This document shows, one piece after another, positions 1 to 7,896 of a DNA stretch of 64,000 nt. The position numbers were made by a program, and so were the translations under genes. The number at the start of each line of letters is the position of its first letter. Position 1 is the stretch's first letter. The DNA comes from Fidelibacterota bacterium MT.SAG.3 (GTDB lineage Bacteria > Fidelibacterota > SORT01): NCBI GenBank assembly GCA_004402895.1, contig SORT01000004.1:1-64000 (forward strand), read 5' to 3'. The notes below the pieces were generated by a model. The model saw only the letters and a list, made by a program, of their open reading frames with translations, did not search any database and was not told where the DNA came from.

Positions 1-2
1 TT

Positions 3-551
3 GCGATACTCGTTAATGATAAACCGTTTATTAGCGAATTCCGGTTGGGCGAGGGACATATAATCTTGATGTTAACAGCGCCTTCACTCGATTGGAGTGA
101 TTTCCCGCTTAAAGGTCTTTGGGTTCCATTTATCTCAAGAGCCGTGGATTACGCCATGACGGGGCAATCTTCATTCATCGATACGGTCAGGGTAGGAAGT
201 GACCTCTCCTTTGATATGGATCTAAAGATACCGGGCAACAATCTGATGGTGAAGACGCCTAACGGAAAATCCTATGCCATACTTGCTGAAGCCAAAGGGA
301 ATAAATTCCAGGCTCGATTTGATAAAGCAGACTTACCGGGAATTTACCGGTTGATACAGGATGACAAATTACTGAAGATGAAAAGTGTTAATATTGATAG
401 AAAAGAACTGATATGGGAGAGTGAATTCAATCAGTACCTGAATGAATTTAAGAACGGGTTCGTTAAAGTTAGCTCTGTTTCAGAAATTGGGCAGGATATA
501 ATAGAATCGAGAGTAAAATTACGTCAAAATCATCCAGGTGAACTCTATTGA
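3..551 (+). pseudogene. C-terminal fragment of a BatA/vWA-type membrane protein, cut by the window edge
   Basis: The reading frame is open from base 3, so the gene enters from outside the window. A TTG at 45 is not a real start. The stretch GEGHIILMLTAPSLDWSDFP followed by GLWVPFISRAVDY matches the C-terminal region of BatA-like proteins, where a G-x-G-beta strand leads to W-S-D-x-P and a [FW]VP segment. The family then normally continues as I-L-E-x-R-[FY]-G-x-E-L-W and a final membrane helix. Here family resemblance stops after DIIESR near base 510, and an unrelated 13-residue tail runs to the stop. Beyond 510 the DNA belongs to the minus-strand N-terminal part of the same kind of protein. 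I infer that these are two parts of one gene joined head to head. Homology is by recognition of the pattern, not by a search. Confidence 0.6.
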
Positions 552-1650
552 TCTCAGAGGGTTTTATCATCTTCAGCTCTGAACCAGCTCCATCTTTTAG
601 AGAAGTTCTTAGCGCTGCCGTAGTGAAAAAAAGATCTTTATCCGAGCCGATAGCCAATACTCTGATCTGTTCGGGGATATATAAATTAAAATACCTTCTA
701 TTGTCTGCTTTTAACGCATCATCTTCCAATTCTGCGAATCCGCTTATGAATCCCGATCTTTTAATCGGAACAGAAAATTCCGAAATCACAGCATTTCCGG
801 AGGTCGGATTCAGAATAGTCTGGCCAACTCTTGTCCCTTCAATGAACAGCTCTAACCGCACCTCACTGTTTTCTTCTGAGTTACTCCGTACCTCTATACC
901 TATTCGGACGCTGCTTCCTTCACGCAGCACCTTGCTGATAACATCTGCCCGGCTTATAGAATAATTCAGTTCATTCGATGTTAATTTCAGTAAATATATA
1001 TGGATGTCTTTAGTAGTCTTATCAATATCGTTGTCAATATTTACAACTGATTTACCTTTAAAATCACTGATAATGAAAAGCTCTTTGTTCGCTGATTTTT
1101 CATTATTCAATAATTTTATTGACTCTTCCAATGCCGATTTTAGGTCGGATGACCGATAACTGATATTGACATCCTCAAGGTCTATATTCTCCGGACTTAA
1201 CCATTTTATGCCAGCTGATACATCTCTTTCATTCTGAACGCTCGAAAGCAGGATTAGTCGGTCATTTTTATTAAATGTACCAAGTATCTCCGCAGCTGCT
1301 TGAGTTGACTCGTCAAACAATGACAATTCCTTGTTTAGAATCCGCATACTGAGAGAATTATCTAATAAAATTACGGCGTTTGTAGAGAGTTCCGCGCCCG
1401 GCAGATATCCTCTTATTGTAGGTCTGCTGAACGACAGAACAATCGAAATCACTATTAATGTTCTGATGAGCAGAAGCAACAGCCGTTTTAATCGAAGACG
1501 GTTCATCTCTTTTTTTTCCAGCTGCTTAAGAAATCTCAGTGTGCTGAATTCTACTATATGCCTTCGCCTTCTATTCAAGAGGTGCAGGATTAAGGGAATT
1601 GCAGCCGCAAAAAGTCCGAATAATGCTGCGCTGTTTAGAAAACCAGGCAT
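469..1650 (-). CDS. BatA-like membrane protein with vWA domain, 3' end replaced by an inverted junction
   Basis: The N-terminus carries the BatA signature: a hydrophobic helix at about residues 6-26, the R-R-R-R-H patch at 27-31, and a second helix at about 57-74 after an R/K-rich stretch. A von Willebrand A domain follows, with the metal-site motif D97-x-S99-x-S101. Proteins of this type have two N-terminal membrane helices, a periplasmic vWA region and a C-terminal membrane helix, and usually run to about 650-700 residues. This one has 393, and after FDVILLS (about base 510) the family-like sequence ends in a short tail. The missing part is represented on the plus strand at 3-510. The start ATG at 1650 fits the family N-terminus. 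It is the last gene of the minus-strand run from yajC. Its role is unknown; BatA relatives are linked to stress tolerance or cell-envelope functions. Confidence 0.75.
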   Translation of the reverse strand: MPGFLNSAALFGLFAAAIPLILHLLNRRRRHIVEFSTLRFLKQLEKKEMNRLRLKRLLLLLIRTLIVISIVLSFSRPTIRGYLPGAELSTNAVILLDNSLSMRILNKELSLFDESTQAAAEILGTFNKNDRLILLSSVQNERDVSAGIKWLSPENIDLEDVNISYRSSDLKSALEESIKLLNNEKSANKELFIISDFKGKSVVNIDNDIDKTTKDIHIYLLKLTSNELNYSISRADVISKVLREGSSVRIGIEVRSNSEENSEVRLELFIEGTRVGQTILNPTSGNAVISEFSVPIKRSGFISGFAELEDDALKADNRRYFNLYIPEQIRVLAIGSDKDLFFTTAALRTSLKDGAGSELKMIKPSEINRVHLDDFDVILLSILLYPAQFLKQS

Positions 1651-1707
1651 ATCAATTTTCGATTAGAGATTGAACTGGAGTAATATGAGTTAGTTTACTT
1701 AACGTGG

Positions 1708-2151
1708 TCAGTCGTTATCTATCAGATCCTCGGATAAAGATAAAGCAATACCGGAAAGCATTACTTCAGGTCCTAATGTAGTGAAATCACCAGATAGAAT
1801 TCCCCTGTCGACATTCGCATAGAGAGAACAACCAGCTCCCTTCTCCACTATCAATCCGCATAACCTGCCGTTTTCTTCTGTGATAAAAGTCACTTCATTT
1901 AGCATTTCACTTACTACATATCCGACACAGAAATGAAGCTGCAAATGAGCATTTGAGGCATAAACCGAGACAAGATTACCGACTTCTGTACCAATTTGAA
2001 TATCGGGATAAATCTCGAGGGAAAGCCAACGTTTTTCTTCAGAATTATCGAGCATGAACTTGAAATAGTTATGTTCCTCTTTGGCAGCTACGCCAAGTAC
2101 TTTTTCTATTTCCTTAATATTTTCTTTTGAAAATGTAGGTTTCATAACCAT
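1708..2151 (-). CDS. conserved-looking hypothetical protein, 147 aa
   Basis: I do not recognise this protein. It is soluble, with no signal peptide or membrane helix, and acidic (C-terminus SEDLIDND). A basic/acidic N-terminal helix is followed by alternating beta-like segments (RWLSLEIYPDIQIG, LVSVYASNAHLQLHF, EVTFITEENGRLCGLIVEKG). The two ATG codons at its start (M-V-M-K) are equally plausible. It lies between the polyprenol/diacylglycerol kinase-like gene and the BatA-like gene with gaps of about 60 bases on each side, so it may be in the same transcript. The pattern suggests a small alpha/beta fold, but I assign no function. Confidence 0.6.
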   Translation of the reverse strand: MVMKPTFSKENIKEIEKVLGVAAKEEHNYFKFMLDNSEEKRWLSLEIYPDIQIGTEVGNLVSVYASNAHLQLHFCVGYVVSEMLNEVTFITEENGRLCGLIVEKGAGCSLYANVDRGILSGDFTTLGPEVMLSGIALSLSEDLIDND

Positions 2152-2211
2152 TAATGTATTGTCCTAAGACTTGTAAATTTACTTACTTACGAAGCTTTAG
2201 TCAAGATGTAT

Positions 2212-2781
2212 TTAACCTCCTACTGTCTGCATTGCAAGGGCTGTCACTATTGGAAGAGACAGGTTATCATTTATAGGAATTGGAAGCAGCTCGACCAATG
2301 TACCCGATACCATGCCTACCAACTTTTGCTCAAGGCTTATGTTACTCATTAATATCATCATCAATCCGGTAACTGTAAAAAAGGCTACTGATCCTTCAAG
2401 AGTTTTTTGCCAAAGATGTATTTTACCATATGCTGTACCCACAATTGCAGCTGCGGCGTCACTGATTGAAACGAGGAGCAGTGCTATTATGGCAATATCC
2501 TTTTCAAAAAGGTATATGGTTATCCATGCTCCCGCAATCATATATGTGACTCCTGAGAGTTTTTTTTCTTCAGCCACTCTCATTATTGGAGAGAAATATG
2601 GATGAATCTTGTTACGAAATCTCGGAATGAATAATCGTGCCAATTCCAAGGCGATTACAACCACTAACGCGATAGCAACCGCTTTAAGTATTATTTCCCT
2701 GTCGAACATTATATACCCAAACGGTATTAACAACGATACCAAATGAAAAATCTTCCTTCTTATTTCGTGTTGAATACCCAA
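2212..2781 (-). CDS. CTP-dependent diacylglycerol/polyprenol kinase-like membrane protein
   Basis: The 189-residue polytopic protein has about six hydrophobic segments. It opens with E-I-R-R-K-[IV]-F-H, typical of the SEC59/VTE5 group of CTP-dependent dolichol, phytol and diacylglycerol kinases, and contains SDAAAAIVGTAYGK, which fits the family motif S-D-x-x-A-x-x-x-G-x-x-x-G-K. The loop ELLPIPINDNLSLP near the C-terminus is also family-like. It probably phosphorylates a lipid alcohol in the inner membrane. The start abuts the rpe stop codon (2781/2782), so the two genes are translationally linked. The exact substrate cannot be told from sequence. Confidence 0.75.
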   Translation of the reverse strand: MGIQHEIRRKIFHLVSLLIPFGYIMFDREIILKAVAIALVVVIALELARLFIPRFRNKIHPYFSPIMRVAEEKKLSGVTYMIAGAWITIYLFEKDIAIIALLLVSISDAAAAIVGTAYGKIHLWQKTLEGSVAFFTVTGLMMILMSNISLEQKLVGMVSGTLVELLPIPINDNLSLPIVTALAMQTVGG

Positions 2782-3447
2782 TCAGCCCTCTTCACTATTC
2801 AAATTGGCTTTTCTCGTTAATGTTTTAAACATTTCCGAAGGGTCACTCGAATGGAAAATGGTTGAGCCGCTGACTATTAAATCAGTGCCTACCTCGGCTG
2901 CTTCTTGAATTGTCTCGAGGTTTATTCCGCCGTCTACCTCAACCAATAAATTTCCTGTTTCATTCATTCTTTTCACGTCAATTACTTTATTTAGAGCGGA
3001 TTTGATCATAGCTTGTCCGCCAAATCCCGGATCGACCGTCATTACCAATAGCAGATCTATCTCGGGAATCAACTCCAAAATGGACGAGAGCGGCGTTTCG
3101 GGTTTTATTGAGATACCTGCTTCAATTCCACCTGCCTTGATTCTTTTTATCAGTTCTGATGCGTCTCCATCCGCCTCAATATGAAATATCAGCGTATCTG
3201 CTCCCGCCTTCAGAAATTCATCTATTCTATCGCCGGGATTTTGGACCATTAAATGAACCTCAAAATGCAGGTCACTCCTGCTGCGTAAGGATTTTACCAC
3301 TGGATTACCGAATGAGAGGTTCGGAACAAAATGCCCGTCCATGACATCAAGATGAAGCCTTTCGGCTCCAGCTTCTTTCATATCAGCTACTTCTTCAGCT
3401 AATATTGCAAAATCAGCCGATAACAAGGACGGAACAATCTCACTCAT
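2782..3447 (-). CDS. rpe: ribulose-phosphate 3-epimerase
   Basis: This enzyme interconverts ribulose 5-phosphate and xylulose 5-phosphate in the pentose phosphate pathway. The TIM-barrel signatures are all present: PSLLSADF at the N-terminus, LHLDVMDGHFVPN with the metal-binding His and Asp, the FEVHLMV strand, MTVDPGFGGQ and the phosphate-binding VDGGI. The length of 221 residues is normal. The start ATG overlaps the stop of the upstream PASTA gene by four bases (ATGA). Its place after fmt-rsmB-PASTA resembles the fmt-rsmB-prpC-prkC-rsgA-rpe order of Firmicutes. Confidence 0.96.
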   Translation of the reverse strand: MSEIVPSLLSADFAILAEEVADMKEAGAERLHLDVMDGHFVPNLSFGNPVVKSLRSRSDLHFEVHLMVQNPGDRIDEFLKAGADTLIFHIEADGDASELIKRIKAGGIEAGISIKPETPLSSILELIPEIDLLLVMTVDPGFGGQAMIKSALNKVIDVKRMNETGNLLVEVDGGINLETIQEAAEVGTDLIVSGSTIFHSSDPSEMFKTLTRKANLNSEEG

Positions 3448-4217
3448 AACTCATCCAGGATCTCTGGTGGATCGGGTATCTGATCAATATCCGTAATACT
3501 AACGATGAGATCGACAGCAGTTCGTTCCTTTAATTTTATTCCCGGATTTATAGATTGCCAGATTATTGTAAACGGGATCAGGTCCTCTTCCAATCTATAA
3601 CTTATATTTCCATCTTTTAATCCGGCTTTTACTATCAATTGCTTCGCACTGATCAAACTCTTACCTCTTAAATTCGGCACCGTAAAATTATCCGGCTGAG
3701 GTCCCAACGACACTGTGATCCATATCGGAGTTCCTCTCTTTGCCTCTAAATTAGCGGGAATAGATTGAGCTATTACCGCTCCTTCAAGAATCTTATTCGA
3801 GAAATCATAAAAAATGGAATCTATTTTAAAACCGGTTCGTTCGATTTTCATATATGCATTTCTTTGCGATAATCCGATGATATCAGGCACCGTTAAGAGT
3901 CGTTCTTCAAGGGATGGCGTCAGATAAACCCGTCTTCCGGTTTTTACTCTGGATAGAGGAGCGGGCGTTTGCTCGTAGACATGTCCCGGTTCAAGTGCGG
4001 TAGCAAATTTGGGATCTTTTGTTATTACCTTGAATCCTCTGGTTTCCAATAATTTAGTAGCCTCTTCAATCTCCATCCCCTGTGTATCAGGGAGAATAAT
4101 CGCTTGCCCGTAACGTACATAAATCGGCATTAGTATAAAATCCATTATCAGCCCTACAACTGTCAGAATCAGACCGATGTAGAATAAATATTGAATGAAA
4201 TTCCAGTATTTTTTCAA
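3444..4217 (-). CDS. membrane-anchored protein with three PASTA domains and no kinase
   Basis: One N-terminal membrane helix (about residues 10-32) follows a very short cytoplasmic tail, so the rest should be periplasmic. Three PASTA repeats follow at about 38-105, 106-172 and 173-243, each with the typical opening (LPDTQGMEIEEATKLLETRG, VPDIIGLSQRNAYMKIERTG, VPNLRGKSLISAKQLIVKAG) and each closing with a V-x-L-x-[VP]-S-like strand. PASTA domains bind muropeptides or the transpeptidase region of PBPs. There is no kinase domain in this gene or beside it. It sits between rsmB and rpe and overlaps rpe by four bases. It may be an envelope scaffold or peptidoglycan sensor. Confidence 0.9.
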   Translation of the reverse strand: MKKYWNFIQYLFYIGLILTVVGLIMDFILMPIYVRYGQAIILPDTQGMEIEEATKLLETRGFKVITKDPKFATALEPGHVYEQTPAPLSRVKTGRRVYLTPSLEERLLTVPDIIGLSQRNAYMKIERTGFKIDSIFYDFSNKILEGAVIAQSIPANLEAKRGTPIWITVSLGPQPDNFTVPNLRGKSLISAKQLIVKAGLKDGNISYRLEEDLIPFTIIWQSINPGIKLKERTAVDLIVSITDIDQIPDPPEILDEL

Positions 4218-4248
4218 TTACCATCCGTAAATGTGGTATGATGTAAAA

Positions 4249-5574
4249 TCAGCTCTTTGTCATCCGTACGCAGAATGAACCGTCAATATAATGTTTAAAC
4301 GGATAGGTTGCAACAGCGCCTTTTTTGTCTGTCAGCTCTTTTGAGACGAATTTGTCAGCGCTTTCAACTTTAAAATTCAAATTGTTTTCAAGGAATTTAT
4401 CCACGACTCCCCAATTTTCTTCCTGTTCCATCGTGCATGTACTATATACAAGAATTCCACCTTTTTTCAACTGCTCAGATGCGTGCTGGAGCAAATTCAG
4501 CTGTAATTTGACCAGCTTTTCAATATCTGTCTCTTTTCTCTGCCAACGAATATCTGCTCTTTTTGCAAATACTCCCGTACCTGAACAGGGTACATCAACC
4601 AATATCCGATCCGCCAAAGGTAAATCAATAGCGCTGCCGTCCCCATGAATATAATCTATGCTGCTTAGACCAAGTCTTTCTCCATGTTCCTTGACGAGGG
4701 AGAGTCGATATTCATCAGAATCAACCGCTATGACCCGACCTGAGTCCCCCATGCTTTCCACTATCGCCCCGGTTTTACCGCCCGGCGCTGAGCAAAGGTC
4801 AATAACTGTCTCTCCGGCTTCAGGAGCCAACAGTCGTATGGGAAATCCTGCGCTTATATCCTGAATCGTGAATTCTCCTTCATCAAATGCTTCCCACACA
4901 GAATTGTCATATCCTTTTTCAAACGTATAATAATTTTTAAGAAATTTTGATTTTGTTATCTTATCCGGTTCCTTTTTCATCAGGTGACGAATTTTAGGAT
5001 GCTCTTCAAGTAAATTATTCAGTCTAACACTTAATCGAGGAACGCGGTTATTATAGCTGCAAAGCTTCTCGGTATCTGTTTTGCCGAATCTTTCTATCCA
5101 TCTTTTTATCAACCACTCAGGATGTGAATATTCGATCGATATCCTCTCTTCATCAGGAAATGATTCAATTTTTTTTTGCAGCTCCGCTTTGCTCCGTTCA
5201 AAATTTCTCAGAACAGCGTTTACGAGTCCGCCATCACGTTCATTTCCAAATTTCTTAGCGAGTTTCACCGATTCGTTTATGGCGGCATACGCCGGTATCG
5301 AATCCATGTATATCAGTTGATACAGCCCGATTATCAAAATATACCTTATCGGAATTTTTACATTCTTTAAACGACCTTTAATCAACTCCTTGAGATAAAA
5401 ATTTAAAAGTCCTTGCATGCGCGCAGTTCCTTTAACAAGCTCGGTCAGAAATCTTTTCTCCTGATCCGACAGGTTGTTATCTGATAAAGATTCAGTTAAC
5501 AACCTGTCAATATATTTCCCGGTTTTATGGGATTCCAATAGAAGTTTCACTGCTCTGTTGCGCATCGATGCCAT
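4249..5574 (-). CDS. rsmB: 16S rRNA (cytosine(967)-C(5))-methyltransferase
   Basis: RsmB methylates C967 of 16S rRNA with SAM. The N-terminal 130 residues form a NusB-like RNA-binding domain (KRFLTELVKGTARMQGLLNF, YAAINESVKLAKKFG). The Rossmann methyltransferase domain carries the SAM site DLCSAPGGKTGAI, the motif DVPCSGTGVF and the catalytic STCTMEQEEN with the TCT cysteine. A longer frame reaches 5610 inside fmt, but the ATG at 5574 lies just beyond the fmt stop and gives the usual N-terminus MASMRNRAVKLLLE. A further ATG at 5565 is possible. Length is about 441 residues, normal for the family. It follows fmt directly in the operon. Confidence 0.94.
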   Translation of the reverse strand: MASMRNRAVKLLLESHKTGKYIDRLLTESLSDNNLSDQEKRFLTELVKGTARMQGLLNFYLKELIKGRLKNVKIPIRYILIIGLYQLIYMDSIPAYAAINESVKLAKKFGNERDGGLVNAVLRNFERSKAELQKKIESFPDEERISIEYSHPEWLIKRWIERFGKTDTEKLCSYNNRVPRLSVRLNNLLEEHPKIRHLMKKEPDKITKSKFLKNYYTFEKGYDNSVWEAFDEGEFTIQDISAGFPIRLLAPEAGETVIDLCSAPGGKTGAIVESMGDSGRVIAVDSDEYRLSLVKEHGERLGLSSIDYIHGDGSAIDLPLADRILVDVPCSGTGVFAKRADIRWQRKETDIEKLVKLQLNLLQHASEQLKKGGILVYSTCTMEQEENWGVVDKFLENNLNFKVESADKFVSKELTDKKGAVATYPFKHYIDGSFCVRMTKS

Positions 5575-5581
5575 ATATTGA

Positions 5582-6511
5582 TCATTCCAACTTTTCGCCG
5601 ACAGGCACATTCATTCCCCTTAAAAAATCTGCGCATTTAATTCTATTCTTCCCCTCTCTCTGAAGTTCCAATATTTTCAATCCACCCTTTCCTGTTGACA
5701 CGGTAAAAAATTCTTTCTCCACCGATGCAACTTCCCCCGGCGAATATTTGTCTGGCATTTCGTCTTCAACTTCGGACTTAAATATCTTTATCTTTTTGTT
5801 CATTAACTTGGTCGATGCACCCGGAAATGGTGATAATCCTCTCACCTGATTGTGTATGGACTTTGCGCTATTGCTCCAATTGATATTCAAATCAGAGGCG
5901 TTGATTTTAGGCGCGTTCGTTGCAAGAGAATCATCCTGCATCCTTTCTTCAATATTACCTGATTTTACCCCCCTGACCGTTTCGAGGAGAAGGTCTCCGC
6001 CCAATTCGGAGAGTCTGTCATGCACACTGCCAAAATCTTCATTTTCGCCTATTTTCAATGAGTCTTGCAAGAGGATATTACCCGTATCCACCTTTTTCTT
6101 TATGAAAAATGTCGTTACCCCTGTTTCTTTCTCACCTGCCATGATAGCGCGTTGAATTGGAGCCGCTCCGCGATAAAACGGAAGCAAAGAGCCATGCAAG
6201 TTTATTGTTCCCATTTTCGGTATAGTGAGCAATTCTTCGGGTAGAATTCTAAACGCCACTACGCACGCGAGATCAGCATCAATACTTTTTATCTGTTTCA
6301 AAAAGGCGGGGTCCTTCAAATTCAGCGGTTGTATCAAAGGAATATTCAGATTCTCAGCTGCAATCTTAACAGGGGTTGAAATCAGTTTTTGACCCCTGCC
6401 TTGCTTCTTATCGAGACCCGTAACTACAACGACAGGTTTATAATTGTTTTCTGATAATTTAATCAGTGATGGAACAGAGAATTCAGGAGTGCCCATGAAT
6501 ATAATTTTCAT
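5582..6511 (-). CDS. fmt: methionyl-tRNA formyltransferase
   Basis: Fmt formylates initiator Met-tRNA using 10-formyl-THF. The N-terminus KIIFMGTPEFSVPSL is diagnostic. The folate-binding motif appears as HGSLLPFYRGAAPIQRAI with the catalytic Asn and His region (TINLHGSLLP), followed by the ETGVTTFFIKKKVDTGNIL segment. The C-terminal OB-like tRNA-binding domain is complete (VRGLSPFPGA onward). Length is 309 residues, as expected. It lies 32 bases downstream of def, the classic def-fmt pairing that adds and removes the formyl group of nascent chains. Confidence 0.97.
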   Translation of the reverse strand: MKIIFMGTPEFSVPSLIKLSENNYKPVVVVTGLDKKQGRGQKLISTPVKIAAENLNIPLIQPLNLKDPAFLKQIKSIDADLACVVAFRILPEELLTIPKMGTINLHGSLLPFYRGAAPIQRAIMAGEKETGVTTFFIKKKVDTGNILLQDSLKIGENEDFGSVHDRLSELGGDLLLETVRGVKSGNIEERMQDDSLATNAPKINASDLNINWSNSAKSIHNQVRGLSPFPGASTKLMNKKIKIFKSEVEDEMPDKYSPGEVASVEKEFFTVSTGKGGLKILELQREGKNRIKCADFLRGMNVPVGEKLE

Positions 6512-6543
6512 CGCGGAACTCCTAATATAAGAAATGTCGTTCG

Positions 6544-7071
6544 TTAAACTCCTGCGGGTATTTCACCACGCGATATCATTTGAAGTTTAGATTTCAATAG
6601 ATCCCGTTTAACTGAACTAAGGTAATCTATCATCAACCTGCCTCTTAAATGGTCAACTTCATGTTGTATTACTCTTGCTAATATTCCGCTGCACTTCAAG
6701 TCTTTTTTGTTTCCCTTGACATCTTGGTAGATAACTCTTATTCCCTCGGGGCGCTCCACTTCCACTCTGACCTCGGGAATACTAAGACAACCTTCTTCGA
6801 TGACACAATTTCCCGAAAGTTCTATTATATCCGGATTCACAAGGATGAGTGGTTCAAAATTTTCTTCATCTTCTTCCGAGCTTACATCTATAACTACCAG
6901 ACTTCTCAAATCATCTACCTGTGGAGCTGCTAATCCAACTCCGACGTTGACACGCATCGTTTCAATTAAATCCTCTGTAAATCGATTCAGCTCCGAATCA
7001 AACTCTTTTACTGAGTGAGTCTCTTTCCTCAGAACGGGATCCCCGTAGAATTTAATATCCAATAATGCCAC
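6544..7071 (-). CDS. def: peptide deformylase
   Basis: Def removes the formyl group from nascent proteins. All three metal and active-site motifs are intact: GVGLAAPQ (motif I), EGCLSIP with the metal-binding Cys (motif II) and QHEVDHL supplying two His ligands and the catalytic Glu (motif III). The N-terminus IKFYGDPVLRKETHSV is typical. Length is 175 residues. It begins four bases after the yajC stop and precedes fmt, so the three are very likely cotranscribed. Confidence 0.97.
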   Translation of the reverse strand: MALLDIKFYGDPVLRKETHSVKEFDSELNRFTEDLIETMRVNVGVGLAAPQVDDLRSLVVIDVSSEEDEENFEPLILVNPDIIELSGNCVIEEGCLSIPEVRVEVERPEGIRVIYQDVKGNKKDLKCSGILARVIQHEVDHLRGRLMIDYLSSVKRDLLKSKLQMISRGEIPAGV

Positions 7072-7074
7072 TTC

Positions 7075-7395
7075 TTATCCTTTACTATCCTTTTTAGAAA
7101 CTACGGCGCTTCTTGAAACATTGACTTTCACGTTGTCCGAAATCTTCAAGATCAGTACTTCTTCTTTTTCCTTTATACCCTCAATCGTACCGTGCAATCC
7201 ACCTACCGTAACAACCTTGTCCCCTTTTACCAATTCTTTGAGCATAAGTTGTTTTTTCTTCTGCTGTTTCATCTGCGGTCGAATGAGAAGAAGATAAAAA
7301 ATTACAAATATAAGAATGAACGGAAGTAACCCTAATATGCCTCCGCCTCCAGACCCTTCGGAAGTCTGCCCCATTAATAACATCAAATTTATCAT
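7075..7395 (-). CDS. yajC: preprotein translocase subunit YajC
   Basis: YajC is the small membrane subunit of the SecDF-YajC complex. The 106-residue protein has a glycine-rich start, one membrane helix (GLLPFILIFVIFYLLLIRPQ, about residues 24-43), the signature R-P-Q-x-K-Q-x-K-K, and a cytoplasmic KOW-like beta region (LVKGDKVVTVGGLHGTIEGI). A Shine-Dalgarno GGAGAG lies six bases before the ATG at 7395. It is the first gene of the operon running to rpe and probably beyond, with a sigma-70 promoter just upstream (7422-7450). No secD or secF is in the window. Confidence 0.94.
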   Translation of the reverse strand: MINLMLLMGQTSEGSGGGGILGLLPFILIFVIFYLLLIRPQMKQQKKKQLMLKELVKGDKVVTVGGLHGTIEGIKEKEEVLILKISDNVKVNVSRSAVVSKKDSKG

Positions 7396-7421
7396 TTAAA
7401 ACTCTCCAAAATTTACGCAAG

Positions 7422-7450
7422 ATGTTAAAGTAAGCGCTTATTAAAGTCAA
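7422..7450 (-). promoter_or_regulatory. putative sigma-70 promoter of the yajC operon
   Basis: On the minus strand, -35 TTGACT (7445-7450), a 17-base spacer and -10 TAACAT (7422-7427) stand about 30 bases before the yajC start. The -10 matches four of six consensus positions. Visual identification only. Confidence 0.5.
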
Positions 7451-7483
7451 GGTCAATCGCGATAACCTGCGCCAGATACAAAT

Positions 7484-7514
7484 AAAAAAGCCGGCGTATT
7501 CGCACCGGCTTTCA
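7484..7514 (-). terminator. intrinsic terminator after the 34-residue ORF
   Basis: Read on the minus strand, the stem AAAGCCGG/CCGGCTTT with a ten-base loop is followed by a T tract. It closes the short transcription unit at 7530-7634 and lies upstream of the yajC promoter. Confidence 0.75.
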
Positions 7515-7529
7515 AATTACTGTATTACT

Positions 7530-7634
7530 CTAAAAAAGGAATGAAACATCAAACTGATTTGTGCCCGAATATACGGTTTCTGACACCGTTAATAATAAAA
7601 AAAGACTGATGGTAATAATGCGTAAATACATCAT
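7530..7634 (-). CDS. small secreted or membrane peptide, 34 aa
   Basis: This short frame is flanked by real expression signals. A strong Shine-Dalgarno (GGAGG at 7643-7647) lies eight bases before ATG-ATG at 7634, and an intrinsic terminator follows the stop by about 15 bases. The product starts MMYLRIITISLFLLLTVS, a signal-peptide-like hydrophobic run, and ends SGTNQFDVSFLF with an aromatic C-terminus. It could be a secreted peptide, a small membrane protein, or a degraded barrel-protein gene that kept its signal peptide and terminal aromatic residue. A two-stem leader lies about 95 bases upstream (7728-7805). Function unknown. Confidence 0.5.
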   Translation of the reverse strand: MMYLRIITISLFLLLTVSETVYSGTNQFDVSFLF

Positions 7635-7727
7635 TTGATACACCTCCATCGGCTGATAATTTCAACTTCATTAATTATCATTAAAAATATGCAACCTTTT
7701 AAGGGAATTTTACGTCTTAATATTGTA

Positions 7728-7805
7728 GAAAAGAGATAGTCTAACAGCTCTCTCTTTTCACGCTCCCTTGGCTGCTGATCGAACCCGGCAATGGTTGGCA
7801 GCCAA
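7728..7805 (-). promoter_or_regulatory. structured leader element, copy A
   Basis: On the minus strand a perfect 8-bp stem TTGGCTGC/GCAGCCAA (7798-7805 with 7768-7775) encloses a smaller AACC/GGTT hairpin. It is followed by a perfect 9-bp stem GAAAAGAGA/TCTCTTTTC (7751-7759 with 7728-7736). The arrangement resembles the leader at 59222-59286. It lies upstream of the 34-residue ORF. I do not recognise it as a known riboswitch. Confidence 0.4.
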
Positions 7806-7896
7806 ACTTTTTACAAAAAACCCTGTCTGAATATAACGACTTCACTCACCTCTGTCTAGCCAGAAACAGTATGATTTATCTTCTGAGTTTGTATAT

